A DNA stretch of 64,000 bases from Candidatus Litorirhabdus singularis (GCF_026262625.1 NZ_SHNN01000002.1:372001-436000), one strand, 5' to 3'. Positions 10,614-24,215 are shown, counted from the stretch's first letter. A program made the numbers and translations. The notes: a model not told the origin generated them from the letters alone.

Positions 10614-10628
10614 GGCGAGAGCAATATT

Positions 10629-12788
<2,160 letters not shown>

Positions 12789-12818
12789 GTCTGGCACAGT
12801 TCGGGAGAGAGCAGCGAT

Positions 12819-13781
12819 ATGGTCAGCGGCATTGACTTTGAGGCCCTGCGCAGCGGCAACCGTAGAGCGCTGGCGAAAGGCATTACGCTAGTCGAGAGTA
12901 AACGCGATGTTGACCGAGAGCGGGCCCAGCTGTTGCTCGAGGCTGCGCTACCCCACAGCGGCAGTAGCATCCGTATCGGTATCACCGGCATTCCAGGGGT
13001 CGGTAAATCTACCTTCATTGAAGCTTTTGGCCTGCATTTAATCAAGCAAGGCAAGCGAGTGGCTGTGCTGGCGGTTGACCCCAGTTCGCCGCTGGCAGGT
13101 GGTTCTATTCTTGGCGACAAGACTCGTATGGAAGAGCTATCGCGTTGTGAAGACGCCTTTATCCGGCCATCACCCTCAGAAGGCGCGCTAGGTGGTGTCG
13201 CCCAAAAGACCCGCGAAACTATGCTGCTGTGCGAAGCTGCCGGTTATGACGTTATTCTCGTCGAGACAGTGGGGGTAGGACAGTCAGAATACGAAGTGGC
13301 CGCCATGGTCGACTTCTTTATGGTGCTAATGCTACCCAACGCCGGTGACGAGCTGCAGGGTATCAAGAAGGGCATTATGGAGCTTGCAGATGCGCTGGTG
13401 ATCAATAAGGCCGATGGTGAAAGCGTGAATCTGGCGATGCAGACGCGCAGACACTATACGGCGGCACTGACTCTGATGCGCCATGCCTTGCATTGGGCGC
13501 CGCAGGTGATGAGCTGTTCGGCACTGCAGGATGAAAACATAGACGCGGTGTGGGATATGGTACTCGACTATGAGCAACAGGCTCGGGCTAACAATGATTT
13601 CACTGCCAAGCGTCAGCGTCAGGCCCGGGACTGGATGCGACATTTGATCAACGAGTTTCTGCAATTGCGACTGCAGCAAAACAGCACCGCGCGTGAGCTG
13701 ATGCCGGAACTCGAACGGGCGGTTCTGGATCAGTCCATTACCCCTTACACGGCAGCGCGGAAAATTATAGACTGCCTGTAA
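12819..13781 (+). CDS. meaB: MeaB/ArgK-family GTPase, methylmalonyl-CoA mutase chaperone
   Basis: G3E-family GTPase that guards the mutase, gating cofactor loading and helping replace damaged B12. In 320 residues it shows a Walker A loop ITGIPGVGKST near residue 57, the LAVDPSSP and GSILGDKTRM segments typical of MeaB/MMAA, VILVETVGVGQSE as the switch/Walker B region, and NKADG as the base-specificity motif. The C-terminal helices likely form the dimerisation arm. Its position directly after the mutase supports the role over the older ArgK arginine-transport label. Confidence 0.93.
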   Translation: MVSGIDFEALRSGNRRALAKGITLVESKRDVDRERAQLLLEAALPHSGSSIRIGITGIPGVGKSTFIEAFGLHLIKQGKRVAVLAVDPSSPLAGGSILGDKTRMEELSRCEDAFIRPSPSEGALGGVAQKTRETMLLCEAAGYDVILVETVGVGQSEYEVAAMVDFFMVLMLPNAGDELQGIKKGIMELADALVINKADGESVNLAMQTRRHYTAALTLMRHALHWAPQVMSCSALQDENIDAVWDMVLDYEQQARANNDFTAKRQRQARDWMRHLINEFLQLRLQQNSTARELMPELERAVLDQSITPYTAARKIIDCL

Positions 13782-13813
13782 CACTCTGTTAGCGAACCCG
13801 GCACTGTTTGCGT

Positions 13814-14140
13814 ATGCGTTTCATAGCACTGGAAAAACTCATCAATATGTCCGATGGCTATACGGCTCATCGTCGACTCGGCTTTCAGGATGTAGTGCTG
13901 GTGCAGCGCGCTGGTGAGCATTATGTATTTGAAGCGCAGTGTCCGCATCGGGAACACCCTCTGGACTTAGCCACGATTGACGCCGGAGAAGTTCGCTGTG
14001 GCCTACACGGCTACCGCTTTGGTTTACCCGCAGGCGATCTTATTTATGCCAGCGAAGAGCCGTGCCGGGGTCTGCGGGTTTGGCCGGTGCATTATGAGGG
14101 CAATGAACTAGGCGTTATGTGGGATGAAACTGCGCACTGA
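13814..14140 (+). CDS. Small Rieske-type [2Fe-2S] protein
   Basis: A 108-residue protein that is little more than one Rieske domain: CPH (residues about 42-44) and, 16 residues later, CGLH give the C-x-H...C-x2-H cluster ligands. It has no signal peptide or membrane anchor, so it is probably a cytosolic ferredoxin-like electron carrier or the small subunit of an oxygenase. It begins 32 bases after the GTPase gene and may be the last gene of the methylmalonyl-CoA operon, though nothing known in that pathway needs it. I chose the ATG at 13814; an in-frame TTG two codons upstream (13808) is possible. Confidence 0.78.
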   Translation: MRFIALEKLINMSDGYTAHRRLGFQDVVLVQRAGEHYVFEAQCPHREHPLDLATIDAGEVRCGLHGYRFGLPAGDLIYASEEPCRGLRVWPVHYEGNELGVMWDETAH

Positions 14141-14158
14141 GGAGCGCGCTAAGGACAG

Positions 14159-14677
14159 CTAGATACGTAATTCTCGCAGTTCGTTGTCCGCCTGGCTGCG
14201 GTTCCACAGCGCGTCAAAACGTTCCGCATAGCCCTGTGCCTTGGCGCGCTGTTCCGGCGCGTAGAATGCCTGATCAGCATCCAGCGGCTTGTAAACCAAG
14301 CCGATGCTATCACTGAGCATAAAAATATCGGTGGGCAGTTCCGGGTGTTCAGCGAGTTTCTGGATGTTCACAATACTGGGCAGGCGCCGCGACAGCGATA
14401 GCAGTCTATGCCCTCGATTCACCATTGCCCGAGAATCACTGATAAGAATACGAATGTCGCAGGCGCGCGACCGTCTGGCTAGCCCGGCTAAAGCCCCTGC
14501 CAGATCCTGACTATCGAAAGCGGCGTGCTCAAGCGTTGGACTATAGATGCGTATTTTTCTCTGTGCTGCCTTAGCCAACGCAATGCAGCACTCTGTGAAC
14601 TCCACCGGATAGCTAACCGGCTCGCTGCTGCCCGCGGGGATATTGTGATTTGTATCGGGATTGTCAGGATCACTCAT
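14159..14677 (-). CDS. Conserved hypothetical protein, phospholipase D-like fold (DUF7931 type)
   Basis: A 172-residue cytoplasmic protein of unknown function. It resembles the group sometimes labelled 'histone acetyltransferase HPA2-like' in pseudomonads, which has a phospholipase D-like core: helices after CCIALAKAAQRKIRIYSPTLEHAAFD, a strand ILISDSRAMVNRGHRLLSL, and a C-terminal FMLSDSIGLVYKPLDADQAFY strand pair. It does not show a full HxKxxxxD motif, so phosphodiesterase activity is doubtful. The start overlaps the end of the ribosomal oxygenase gene by 8 bases, so the two are translationally coupled. The family assignment is from memory and moderate. Confidence 0.7.
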   Translation of the reverse strand: MSDPDNPDTNHNIPAGSSEPVSYPVEFTECCIALAKAAQRKIRIYSPTLEHAAFDSQDLAGALAGLARRSRACDIRILISDSRAMVNRGHRLLSLSRRLPSIVNIQKLAEHPELPTDIFMLSDSIGLVYKPLDADQAFYAPEQRAKAQGYAERFDALWNRSQADNELRELRI

Positions 14678-15782
14678 AGTAAACGCAACCAGTGTGTAAC
14701 AACTCTGTGATTAAACGTTGATTCTGCGGCAGTTGGCGCAATAATTCCAGTTCAGCGGGAAGGATTTTATGCGCACCGCAGAGGCTGATTATCAGCTCTT
14801 TCGAGGCTGAAGACGCTGGAATCGTCTGCCCATTTGCAAATATCAACAAGTCTCCAATGGTTTGCGACCAGGCCAATCGAGCACCGGCAGTGACGTGAAG
14901 CGTTGGTTCGACAAACTCCGTCTGATCTGGCAGCGGCTGAACGGGTTCCGACTCATAGCGTGGCTCGGTGACCAGTTCGCCCAGCCAACGTGCGTCGCTG
15001 CTGCCTGTCTGCAACAGCTGACTCAATTGCGCGCGGGCTTGTTCTAAAGCTGCAGTGGTAATCTCTCCCGGTAGCGGATCAACCGCCAATTGCGCGTCGC
15101 GGTAGAACAACTCGGGTTTTAGTGCTTCCAGCGCTTGATCTACCTGCCGCGACATCAGCTCGGCAAGCTGTGGTGCGCGCAGTCCCAGTGAAAATGTTGT
15201 GCATTCGCCGCGGGCAATGCCCCAATGGGCCAATCCAGGGGGTACGTAGAGTATGTCTCCGGGCTCTAGTAGATAGGCCGCGCTCTGCTCAAATTCTTTT
15301 AGTATGCGCAATTCGGTATGCGGTAGCAGTGGCGTGTTGGCGTCGCACTGCTGGCCCAATAGCCATTCGCGTTGGCCTTCACCCTGCAGTAAAAATACGT
15401 CGTAGTTGTCGTAGTGAGGGCCGACACTGGCGCCGTCGTTTGCGTAGCTCATCATCACATCGTCCACCCGCCAGCTAGGCAAGAAACGGATAAGCCGCAG
15501 CAGCTCAGCCACCTCTGGAACATAGTGGTCCACCGCCTGCACCAGCAAGGTCCAGCTGCCTTCACCCGCAAAATCCTGCTCTGCAAAGGGGCCATGTCGA
15601 AGCGGCCAATCAGGCGCTGTGGTCACTAGCCGTGACTCTACTTCTGGCTCCATTGCTAGCCCGGCTAATTCGTCGGCGTCCAAGGGGACTTGAAAGTGCG
15701 GCAGTGCCTGCCGAATGACTAACGGTTGACGCTGCCAGTAGGTCTGCAGAAACTCTTGTGCATTGAAGTTCTGCAGCTGCAT
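14670..15782 (-). CDS. roxA: RoxA/YcfD, ribosomal protein uL16 arginine hydroxylase (JmjC-type cupin)
   Basis: Fe(II)/2-oxoglutarate dioxygenase that hydroxylates an arginine of 50S protein L16. The 370-residue length fits the family. The iron site is seen as PHYDNYDVF (the HxD pair) followed by GLAHWGIARG with the distal histidine; GDILYVPPGLAHWG is the typical cupin strand. The C-terminal half is the dimerisation and winged-helix region. It follows purB by one base and precedes the DUF7931 gene, an arrangement related to the ycfD-purB neighbourhood of E. coli. Confidence 0.92.
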   Translation of the reverse strand: MQLQNFNAQEFLQTYWQRQPLVIRQALPHFQVPLDADELAGLAMEPEVESRLVTTAPDWPLRHGPFAEQDFAGEGSWTLLVQAVDHYVPEVAELLRLIRFLPSWRVDDVMMSYANDGASVGPHYDNYDVFLLQGEGQREWLLGQQCDANTPLLPHTELRILKEFEQSAAYLLEPGDILYVPPGLAHWGIARGECTTFSLGLRAPQLAELMSRQVDQALEALKPELFYRDAQLAVDPLPGEITTAALEQARAQLSQLLQTGSSDARWLGELVTEPRYESEPVQPLPDQTEFVEPTLHVTAGARLAWSQTIGDLLIFANGQTIPASSASKELIISLCGAHKILPAELELLRQLPQNQRLITELLHTGCVYYE

Positions 15783-15783
15783 C

Positions 15784-17837
<2,054 letters not shown>

Positions 17838-17840
17838 GGT

Positions 17841-18923
17841 TCAGGCAGCTCCCTCTATGATGCCGCCGCCGAGGCACTCCTCGCCGGCGTAGAATACGAC
17901 CGATTGGCCGGGTGTAATGGCGCGCTGGGGTTCGTCAAACTGTACTTTCCAAACGCTGTCTACTTGGGTGACCAGGCAGGCCTGGTCTGGCTGCCGATAA
18001 CGCGCCTTGGCGTGACAGCGCAACGGTAAATCAGGTGCTTTGCCGCTGACCCAAAACGGCTCGCCGGTGTAAAGACACTCTTTGAACAGGGCGGGGTGAT
18101 TATTGCCCTGGGCCACCAACAGGACATTATTGTCGAGGTCTTTTTCGACCACGTACCAGGGCTCCGAGGATGAGTCTGCCATGCCCCCTATACCCAGCCC
18201 CTGACGTTGACCAATAGTGTGGTACATCAGGCCTTGATGCTGGCCGAGTGTGCGTCCTTGCAGGTCGTGGATCTCTCCTGGCTGTGCGGGTAGATACTGC
18301 TGTAAAAAATCCTTGAAGCGACGCTCGCCAATAAAGCAGATGCCAGTACTATCTTTCTTGTCGTGGGTTATCAAGTCATGGGTCTGAGCCAGACGGCGCA
18401 CTTCAGGTTTGGCAATTTCGCCCACTGGAAACAAAGTCCGCTCCAGCTCCTCGTGCCCTACGGCGTGCAAGAAATAGCTCTGATCTTTATTATCGTCCAG
18501 GCCTTTGAGCAGCCGGGCCGGGCCGTCATCCTGGCTGCACCGGGTATAGTGCCCGGTCGCGATGAAATCCGCACCCAGCTCCAGCGCGTAATCCAGAAAG
18601 GCTCTGAACTTGATTTCACGATTACATAGAATATCTGGATTAGGCGTGCGGCCGGCGCGATATTCCTCGAGAAAATGCTCAAAAACATTGTCCCAGTACT
18701 CAGCGGCAAAATTCGCTCCATGCAGCGTGATACCGAGCTTGTCGGCTACGGCCTGGGCGTCGGCCAGATCCTCACGAGCGGTGCAGTATTCGGTACCGTC
18801 GTCTTCATCCCAGTTTTTCATAAACAGGCCTTCGACCTGATAGCCTTGCTGCTTGAGCAGTAGGGCGGCAACGCTGGAATCGACGCCGCCAGACATGCCG
18901 ACAATGACGCGCGTGTCTGCAAT
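17841..18923 (-). CDS. mnmA: tRNA 2-thiouridylase MnmA, apparent non-canonical start
   Basis: Thiolates U34 of tRNA-Lys, -Glu and -Gln, using ATP and a persulfide relay. The PP-loop [18 protein letters not shown], the catalytic Cys in [12 protein letters not shown] and the second Cys in [12 protein letters not shown] are all present. The first ATG (18896) is the Met within the conserved GMSGG loop, which would remove the first beta strand. In-frame codons before it encode ADTRVIVG, matching the family's KVIVG strand, but there is no ATG, GTG or TTG in frame between that point and the TAG of nudJ at 18981-18983. I place the start at an ATT codon (18921-18923), giving 360 residues; the alternative is the truncated 351-residue form from 18896. 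hflD follows after three bases. Confidence 0.85.
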   Translation of the reverse strand: MADTRVIVGMSGGVDSSVAALLLKQQGYQVEGLFMKNWDEDDGTEYCTAREDLADAQAVADKLGITLHGANFAAEYWDNVFEHFLEEYRAGRTPNPDILCNREIKFRAFLDYALELGADFIATGHYTRCSQDDGPARLLKGLDDNKDQSYFLHAVGHEELERTLFPVGEIAKPEVRRLAQTHDLITHDKKDSTGICFIGERRFKDFLQQYLPAQPGEIHDLQGRTLGQHQGLMYHTIGQRQGLGIGGMADSSSEPWYVVEKDLDNNVLLVAQGNNHPALFKECLYTGEPFWVSGKAPDLPLRCHAKARYRQPDQACLVTQVDSVWKVQFDEPQRAITPGQSVVFYAGEECLGGGIIEGAA

Positions 18924-18980
18924 AGCCTTATCGGTTGGCCGGGTGAGGGCTGGGTTACTGAAATTATTGATGGTGAGTGC

Positions 18981-19424
18981 CTAGCTGTAAATCATAGTGA
19001 GAGGATAGCGATGGCCGTTACGGTATTGTTCCACTGCCGCCAGTACTAACGGGCTACGCAAGTGCTCTTCGGCCGCCGCGATCTCCTCGTAGCTCAGCCA
19101 TAAGGCGCGCTCTATGCCGCTATCGAGCGCGCGCTCGGGTTCATGGCGCACTGGCTCGGCAATAAAGGTGGTGCGGTGGTAAGTAACGCCATTGCTAGGC
19201 GCCGTATACAGTGCCATTCCCAGCAAGCCCGTCACATTGACGTTCCATGCGGTTTCCTCCAGGGTTTCGCGCACGGCAGCCTGCACCAGATCTTCGCCCG
19301 GGTCGAGGTGGCCGGCCGGTTGATTGTAAACCAGACCGCGGCTGGTCTGTTCCTCAACCAAAAGGAACTTACCATTTTCTTCGACCACCGTGGCTACGGT
19401 GACGTGTGGATACCAGATACTCAT
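18981..19424 (-). CDS. nudJ: Nudix phosphohydrolase NudJ
   Basis: Hydrolyses phosphates from small pyrophosphate substrates; NudJ of E. coli acts on HMP-PP and nucleoside di- and triphosphates. The Nudix box runs from GHLDPGED through AVRETLEETAW at about residues 38-60 and contains the REtlEE metal-binding core. The 147-residue length is typical. It is in the same reading frame as the downstream mnmA and only one TAG stop separates them. It follows rluE by 21 bases in the conserved gene order. Confidence 0.9.
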   Translation of the reverse strand: MSIWYPHVTVATVVEENGKFLLVEEQTSRGLVYNQPAGHLDPGEDLVQAAVRETLEETAWNVNVTGLLGMALYTAPSNGVTYHRTTFIAEPVRHEPERALDSGIERALWLSYEEIAAAEEHLRSPLVLAAVEQYRNGHRYPLTMIYS

Positions 19425-19445
19425 AGCGCGCTAGTATACGGGGCG

Positions 19446-20024
19446 TCAGCCGCGCTTCCCAGTAGGTCTTTTGGGCATATTTACGGGCAATATCCTGAAC
19501 TCACCAGGCTGCATGTCTTCCAGCTGCCAGTCACCTATCCGCTCACGCACCAGACGTAACACCGGGTAACCGACCGCTGCGCACATTCTGCGTACCTGAC
19601 GATTACGGCCCTCCATGATTTGCAGACGCAGCCAACTGGTGGGCTGGTTCATGCGCTTGCGGATGGGCGGCTCCCGTTGCCACAGCTCCGGTGCTTTGGC
19701 TAGTAATTCTACCTTGGCGGGCCGTGTGTAACCGTCTTTAAGTGCGACTCCGGCACGCAACATTGCCAGAGACGCCGGCGTTGGCTCGCCTTCAACCTGC
19801 ACCAGATAGCGCTTCCAGGTCTTGTGTCTGGGGTTAGTGATTTGTTGCGCCAGCTGACCGTCATCCGTTAACAGAAGCAGCCCTTCGGAATCGTAATCGA
19901 GGCGTCCTGCGACCCGAATGTCGGGATCTTCGAGGTAAGTCGCCAGTGTCTCGCGCCCCTCGCTGTCGCGAAACTGGCTAAGAACCAGATAGGGCTTGTT
20001 AAACAGATATAGGCGCGCGCTCAT
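19446..20024 (-). CDS. rluE: 23S rRNA pseudouridine synthase RluE
   Basis: Isomerises a uridine (U2457 in E. coli) in 23S rRNA. The catalytic aspartate is in GRLDYDSEGLLLLTDDG, the standard RluB/E/F motif, and the C-terminal ILPVNMPK end is typical of the group. I use the ATG at 20024 (MSARLYLFNKPYLVLSQF), where homology begins; the longer open frame back to 20120 would run through the icd promoter region. It is divergent from icd and upstream of nudJ, as in E. coli. It lacks an S4 domain, as expected for RluE. Confidence 0.93.
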   Translation of the reverse strand: MSARLYLFNKPYLVLSQFRDSEGRETLATYLEDPDIRVAGRLDYDSEGLLLLTDDGQLAQQITNPRHKTWKRYLVQVEGEPTPASLAMLRAGVALKDGYTRPAKVELLAKAPELWQREPPIRKRMNQPTSWLRLQIMEGRNRQVRRMCAAVGYPVLRLVRERIGDWQLEDMQPGEFRILPVNMPKRPTGKRG

Positions 20025-20080
20025 GATGGTGTGATGATCGGGGTTCAGTCGCTGTAAATCAAGCACGGGCGTGATGCCGA

Positions 20081-20089
20081 TGATATACT
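20081..20089 (+). promoter_or_regulatory. Extended -10 promoter of icd
   Basis: TGATATACT at 20081-20089 is a TGnTATAAT-type extended -10 element; the -35 region (20061-20066) is poor, as usual for this class. Transcription would start near 20096, about 46 bases before the icd ATG. Confidence 0.45.
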
Positions 20090-20141
20090 TTTTGCAGCGC
20101 GCCGCAGCGACAGGCGGCACCCAGCAGACACGGAGTTAATA

Positions 20142-21398
20142 ATGACCTACAAGCACATCGAGATTCCCTCCACAGGCGACAAAATAACCGTCAATGAGGA
20201 CTTCAGTCTTTTCGTTCCAGACCACCCTGTGATCCCTTTCATTGAGGGTGACGGTATCGGTGTAGATATCACGCCGGTCATGATCGAGGTGGTTAATGCG
20301 GCGGTTGAAAAAGCCTACGGCGGTCAGAAGAAAATATCCTGGATGGAGATCTACACCGGTGAAAAAGCCGCCGAGCTTTACGATGGCGACTGGTTTCCCG
20401 AAGAAACGCTAGACGCGATTCGCGAGTATTCGGTAGGCATCAAAGGGCCCCTGACGACGCCCGTCGGCGGCGGATTTCGATCGCTTAACGTGGCCCTGCG
20501 GCAAGAAATGGATCTTTACGTATGCCAGCGACCGGTGCGCTGGTTTGAGGGCGTGCCGTCTCCTGTGCGCGAGCCCGGCTTGTGTAATATGGTCATATTT
20601 CGTGAAAACTCTGAGGATATTTATGCCGGCATCGAGTACCAGGCCGGGACCCCCGAGGCGCAGAAAGTGGTCGACTTTATAATCAATGAAATGGGTGCGA
20701 CCAAGATCCGGTTTCCCACCAACGTCGGTATCGGCATTAAGCCCGTCTCGGAGGAAGGTACCAAACGTTTGGTGCGCAAAGCGATTCAGTATGCGATAGA
20801 TCAGGATTTGCCCAGCGTCACACTGGTGCATAAAGGCAATATCATGAAGTTCACCGAGGGGGCGTTTCGCGACTGGGGCTACGAGTTGGCGCAGCAGGAA
20901 TTTGACGGGCAGTTGCTAGATGGCGGCCCTTGGGTGGCCATTAAAAACCCCAAGACGGGCAAGGAAATTATTATTAAGGATGTCATCGCTGATGCCATGT
21001 TGCAGCAGATTTTGACCCGCCCGGCTGAGTACAGCGTGGTCGCTACGCTTAATCTGAACGGCGACTATATTTCCGATGCACTGGCGGCTCAGGTGGGTGG
21101 CATCGGTATCGCTCCCGGAGCTAATCTGAGCGACAGTATTGCCCTGTTTGAGGCGACCCACGGCACCGCGCCCAAATATGCAGGGCAGGACAAGGTTAAC
21201 CCCGGTTCGCTGATCCTGTCTGCAGAGATGATGCTGCGCCATATCGGCTGGAATGAGGCGGCGGAGTTGATTATCACGGGTATGAATGGCGCGATCCAGG
21301 CGCGCACGGTGACCTACGACTTCGAACGCTTGATGGATGATGCGCAATTGGTGAGTTGTTCGGGGTTTGGTGCAGAAATTATTCGGCACATGGACTAG
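20142..21398 (+). CDS. icd: NADP-dependent isocitrate dehydrogenase
   Basis: Oxidises isocitrate to 2-oxoglutarate in the TCA cycle. The 418-residue protein is the E. coli-type dimeric enzyme: [16 protein letters not shown] contains Ser114, the site phosphorylated by AceK in relatives; [49 protein letters not shown] and [12 protein letters not shown] are intact. The phosphorylation site suggests control of the branch point with the glyoxylate shunt, provided the genome has aceK. GAG lies upstream of the ATG. It is divergent from rluE. Confidence 0.97.
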   Translation: MTYKHIEIPSTGDKITVNEDFSLFVPDHPVIPFIEGDGIGVDITPVMIEVVNAAVEKAYGGQKKISWMEIYTGEKAAELYDGDWFPEETLDAIREYSVGIKGPLTTPVGGGFRSLNVALRQEMDLYVCQRPVRWFEGVPSPVREPGLCNMVIFRENSEDIYAGIEYQAGTPEAQKVVDFIINEMGATKIRFPTNVGIGIKPVSEEGTKRLVRKAIQYAIDQDLPSVTLVHKGNIMKFTEGAFRDWGYELAQQEFDGQLLDGGPWVAIKNPKTGKEIIIKDVIADAMLQQILTRPAEYSVVATLNLNGDYISDALAAQVGGIGIAPGANLSDSIALFEATHGTAPKYAGQDKVNPGSLILSAEMMLRHIGWNEAAELIITGMNGAIQARTVTYDFERLMDDAQLVSCSGFGAEIIRHMD

Positions 21399-21414
21399 CT
21401 GGGCGAACTCGGCA

Positions 21415-21443
21415 CTGCCAGCGGTGTCCAATTCACTTATAAT
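21415..21443 (+). promoter_or_regulatory. Promoter of clpS-clpA
   Basis: CTGCCA at 21415-21420 and a perfect TATAAT at 21438-21443 with a 17-base spacer. The predicted start of transcription falls at about 21450, the first possible ATG of clpS, which argues that translation begins further downstream. Confidence 0.5.
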
Positions 21444-21482
21444 GGGCCAATGATCATTCAGGAACGTATATACACTGTGAAA

Positions 21483-21821
21483 ATGATGTCCGACGACGAT
21501 AGACAGGGTGAGGACCGACTGGATGGCGATCTAGCCGTTCAGGACGCCAAACCCAAGTTAAAGAAGCCACCGCTGTTTAAGGTGGTGCTGTTAAATGACG
21601 ACTATACGCCGATGGAGTTTGTCATTGAGGTGCTGGAAGTGTTCTTCCGCAAGGGCCGCGAAGAAGCGACTCAGGTGATGCTGACCATTCACACCCAAGG
21701 CAAAGGCGTTTGTGGCGTGTACACTAGAGACATAGCCGAAACAAAGGCCGGTGAGGTGAATCGCTATGCACGTGAAAGTCAGCACCCCTTACTGTGCGAA
21801 ATCGAAGCGTCGGGCGAATGA
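21483..21821 (+). CDS. clpS: ClpS, adaptor of the ClpAP protease
   Basis: Binds N-end-rule substrates carrying Leu, Phe, Tyr or Trp at the N-terminus and hands them to ClpA. The core motif [22 protein letters not shown], with the NDD of the binding pocket, is followed by [23 protein letters not shown] and HPLLCEIE. The start is uncertain: ATG at 21450, GTG at 21477 and ATG at 21483 are in frame. I prefer 21483 because the -10 box ends at 21443 and would make a start at 21450 leaderless. clpA follows after 29 bases. The aminoacyl transferases aat and bpt nearby make its substrates, so one pathway is gathered here. Confidence 0.93.
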   Translation: MMSDDDRQGEDRLDGDLAVQDAKPKLKKPPLFKVVLLNDDYTPMEFVIEVLEVFFRKGREEATQVMLTIHTQGKGVCGVYTRDIAETKAGEVNRYARESQHPLLCEIEASGE

Positions 21822-21850
21822 GCCACGGTGCAACTGTTGGAGAATATTGA

Positions 21851-24139
21851 ATGCTGAGTAAAGACCTGGAATTGACGTTGAACGAGGCGTTCAGGGAAGC
21901 TCGTACCAAGCGACATGAGTTTATGACAGTGGAGCACTTGCTACTGGCACTGCTCGATAATGACGCTGCTATTACCGTGCTGGATTCATGTGGCGGGGAT
22001 ATTGAGAGTTTGCGCGGAGAGCTGACAGAGTTTGTCGATGCCACCACGCCGCTGATACCGGAGGACGATGCGGAGCGCGATACCCAGCCGACCTTAGGGT
22101 TTCAGCGCGTATTACAGCGTGCTGTATTTCACGTGCAATCCAGTGGTAAAGATGAGGTCACCGGCGCCAATGTACTGGTCGCTATTTTCAGTGAACAGGA
22201 AAGCCAAGCGGTCTATTTCCTGAAAATGCAGAGGATTGCTCGCCTGGATGTTGTTAACTTCATAACGCATGGCATCTCACGCTCTGAAGAAGATGGACAT
22301 GGCGGTGAAGAAAATCCGTTAAACGGCGAAGAGGCCGGGGGCGAGGCAGACACTAATCCGTTGGATAGCTATGCCAGCAATCTCAATGCAGAAGCCGAGG
22401 CGGGGCGCATTGACCCGTTAATTGGCCGTATTCCTGAGGTAGAGCGTGTCTCACAGATTCTGGCTCGGCGCCGTAAAAACAATCCTCTGCTGGTTGGGGA
22501 GTCCGGAGTCGGCAAGACCGCCATTGCGGAAGGTTTGGCCAAACTGATTGTCGATGGCGAAGTGCCCGAGGTGTTGAAAGGAAGCGTCGTGTATTCTCTG
22601 GATCTGGGTGCACTGCTCGCCGGTACCAAATACCGCGGTGATTTCGAAAAACGTTTGAAAGGCTTACTCTCAGAGCTCCAAAAACGCGAAGGCGCAATCC
22701 TCTTTATTGATGAAATTCATACTATTATAGGCGCAGGAGCGGCCTCCGGCGGGGTCATGGATGCTTCCAATCTACTTAAGCCGCTGCTGGCTTCAGGCAA
22801 GTTGCGCTGCATAGGCTCTACCACTTTCCAGGAATATCGGGGCATCTTCGACAAAGACAAGGCGCTGAGCCGTCGCTTCCAGAAAATTGATGTACTGGAG
22901 CCTTCAGCGAGTGAGACCTACCAGATTCTGATGGGTCTCAAGAGTCGTTACGAAGAGCATCACCAGCTGCGCTATACCAACAAGGCGCTGAAGGCGGCCG
23001 CTGAGTTGGCAGAGCGCTATATTACCGACAGGTTTTTGCCGGATAAGGCGATAGACGTGATTGATGAGGCGGGAGCCTTTCAGCAATTGCAGGTGCCTTC
23101 AAAGCGCAAGAAAGTGATTGGTACCGGCGACATTGAGTCGGTTATTGCCAAGATTGCAAGAATTCCACCAAAGTCAGTCAGCGCTTCAGACAAGCAAGCG
23201 CTGCAAAAGCTGGAATCTAACCTGCAAATGGTAGTCTTTGGTCAGGATGAGGCGATCAGCACACTGGCTACTGCGATTAAGCTGGCACGGGCTGGCTTAA
23301 AGTCCGCGGAAAAGCCGATCGGTTCATTCCTGTTCGCCGGCCCTACCGGAGTCGGTAAAACTGAAGTCAGTCGGCAGTTGTCCAAGATTCTGGGACTTGA
23401 ACTAGTGCGCTTTGATATGTCTGAGTATATGGAGCGTCACACAGTGTCGAGATTAATCGGTGCGCCTCCAGGCTACGTGGGCTTTGATCAAGGTGGCTTG
23501 CTGACGGATGCAGTGACGAAAAACCCGCACTCCGTGGTGCTGCTGGACGAGGTCGAAAAGGCGCATCCTGAGGTTTTCAATCTGTTGCTACAAGTGATGG
23601 ACCATGGCTCGCTCACGGACAACAATGGCCGCCGCGCAGACTTCCGCAATGTCATTCTGATCATGACCACTAATGCCGGAGCTGAGAATATCAGTCGCCG
23701 CAGTATCGGTTTCGCGGAGCAGGACCACAGCACAGATGGACTCGAGGCCATTAGCCGCATGTTCACGCCGGAATTTCGCAATCGGCTGGATGGCATCATC
23801 CAGTTTGCGCCATTAGATAGCTCAGTGATCTATACCGTGGTCGACAAGTTTCTCACTGAGCTGCAATCGCAGCTGGATGAAAAACGCGTCACACTGGACG
23901 TCGACGATGCGTCTCGGCTGTGGTTGGTAGAGAAAGGCTATGACGTGAATATGGGCGCGCGTCCTATGTCTCGCGTGATTCAAGAGCATATCAAGAAGCC
24001 ACTGGCCGAGATGGTGTTGTTTGGCGAACTGGCTTCAAACGGCGGTATCGCCAAAGTTCGCGTCAATGATAGCGGCGACGGTCTTTCTGTGAGCACGGAA
24101 GAAGAGAAGTCAGACGAAGTCGCCGAAATGGCAGACTAG
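21851..24139 (+). CDS. clpA: ClpA, ATPase subunit of the ClpAP protease
   Basis: Hexameric AAA+ unfoldase that feeds substrates to ClpP. The 762 residues contain the N-terminal repeat domain (residues 1-145) and two AAA modules with Walker A loops GESGVGKTA at about 216 and GPTGVGKTE at about 496, Walker B ILFIDEIHT and VVLLDEVEKAHPEV, and sensor arginines. The linker after the N-domain is acidic and Gly-rich (EEDGHGGEENPLNGEEAGG). There is no ClpB-type coiled-coil middle domain. It is co-directional with clpS and convergent with infA. Confidence 0.97.
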   Translation: MLSKDLELTLNEAFREARTKRHEFMTVEHLLLALLDNDAAITVLDSCGGDIESLRGELTEFVDATTPLIPEDDAERDTQPTLGFQRVLQRAVFHVQSSGKDEVTGANVLVAIFSEQESQAVYFLKMQRIARLDVVNFITHGISRSEEDGHGGEENPLNGEEAGGEADTNPLDSYASNLNAEAEAGRIDPLIGRIPEVERVSQILARRRKNNPLLVGESGVGKTAIAEGLAKLIVDGEVPEVLKGSVVYSLDLGALLAGTKYRGDFEKRLKGLLSELQKREGAILFIDEIHTIIGAGAASGGVMDASNLLKPLLASGKLRCIGSTTFQEYRGIFDKDKALSRRFQKIDVLEPSASETYQILMGLKSRYEEHHQLRYTNKALKAAAELAERYITDRFLPDKAIDVIDEAGAFQQLQVPSKRKKVIGTGDIESVIAKIARIPPKSVSASDKQALQKLESNLQMVVFGQDEAISTLATAIKLARAGLKSAEKPIGSFLFAGPTGVGKTEVSRQLSKILGLELVRFDMSEYMERHTVSRLIGAPPGYVGFDQGGLLTDAVTKNPHSVVLLDEVEKAHPEVFNLLLQVMDHGSLTDNNGRRADFRNVILIMTTNAGAENISRRSIGFAEQDHSTDGLEAISRMFTPEFRNRLDGIIQFAPLDSSVIYTVVDKFLTELQSQLDEKRVTLDVDDASRLWLVEKGYDVNMGARPMSRVIQEHIKKPLAEMVLFGELASNGGIAKVRVNDSGDGLSVSTEEEKSDEVAEMAD

Positions 24140-24169
24140 CGCTAATGCCTGTGTGTCGGGGGTTCTCTG

Positions 24170-24204
24170 CACCCCTGGCAGCCACAGCATACCAAAAGGG
24201 GTGC
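24170..24204. terminator. Inverted repeat between convergent clpA and infA, possible two-way terminator
   Basis: GCACCCCT at 24170-24177 is the exact reverse complement of AGGGGTGC at 24197-24204, with a 19-base loop. On the minus strand TTT directly follows the first arm, but no long T tract follows the closed stem on either strand, so terminator function is only likely by position. Confidence 0.35.
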
Positions 24205-24215
24205 TGCGGAGGAGG

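Noticed and set aside
20025-20120. N-terminal extension of RluE to 20120
   Set aside because: The added 32 residues have no similarity to the family and overlap the extended -10 promoter of icd.
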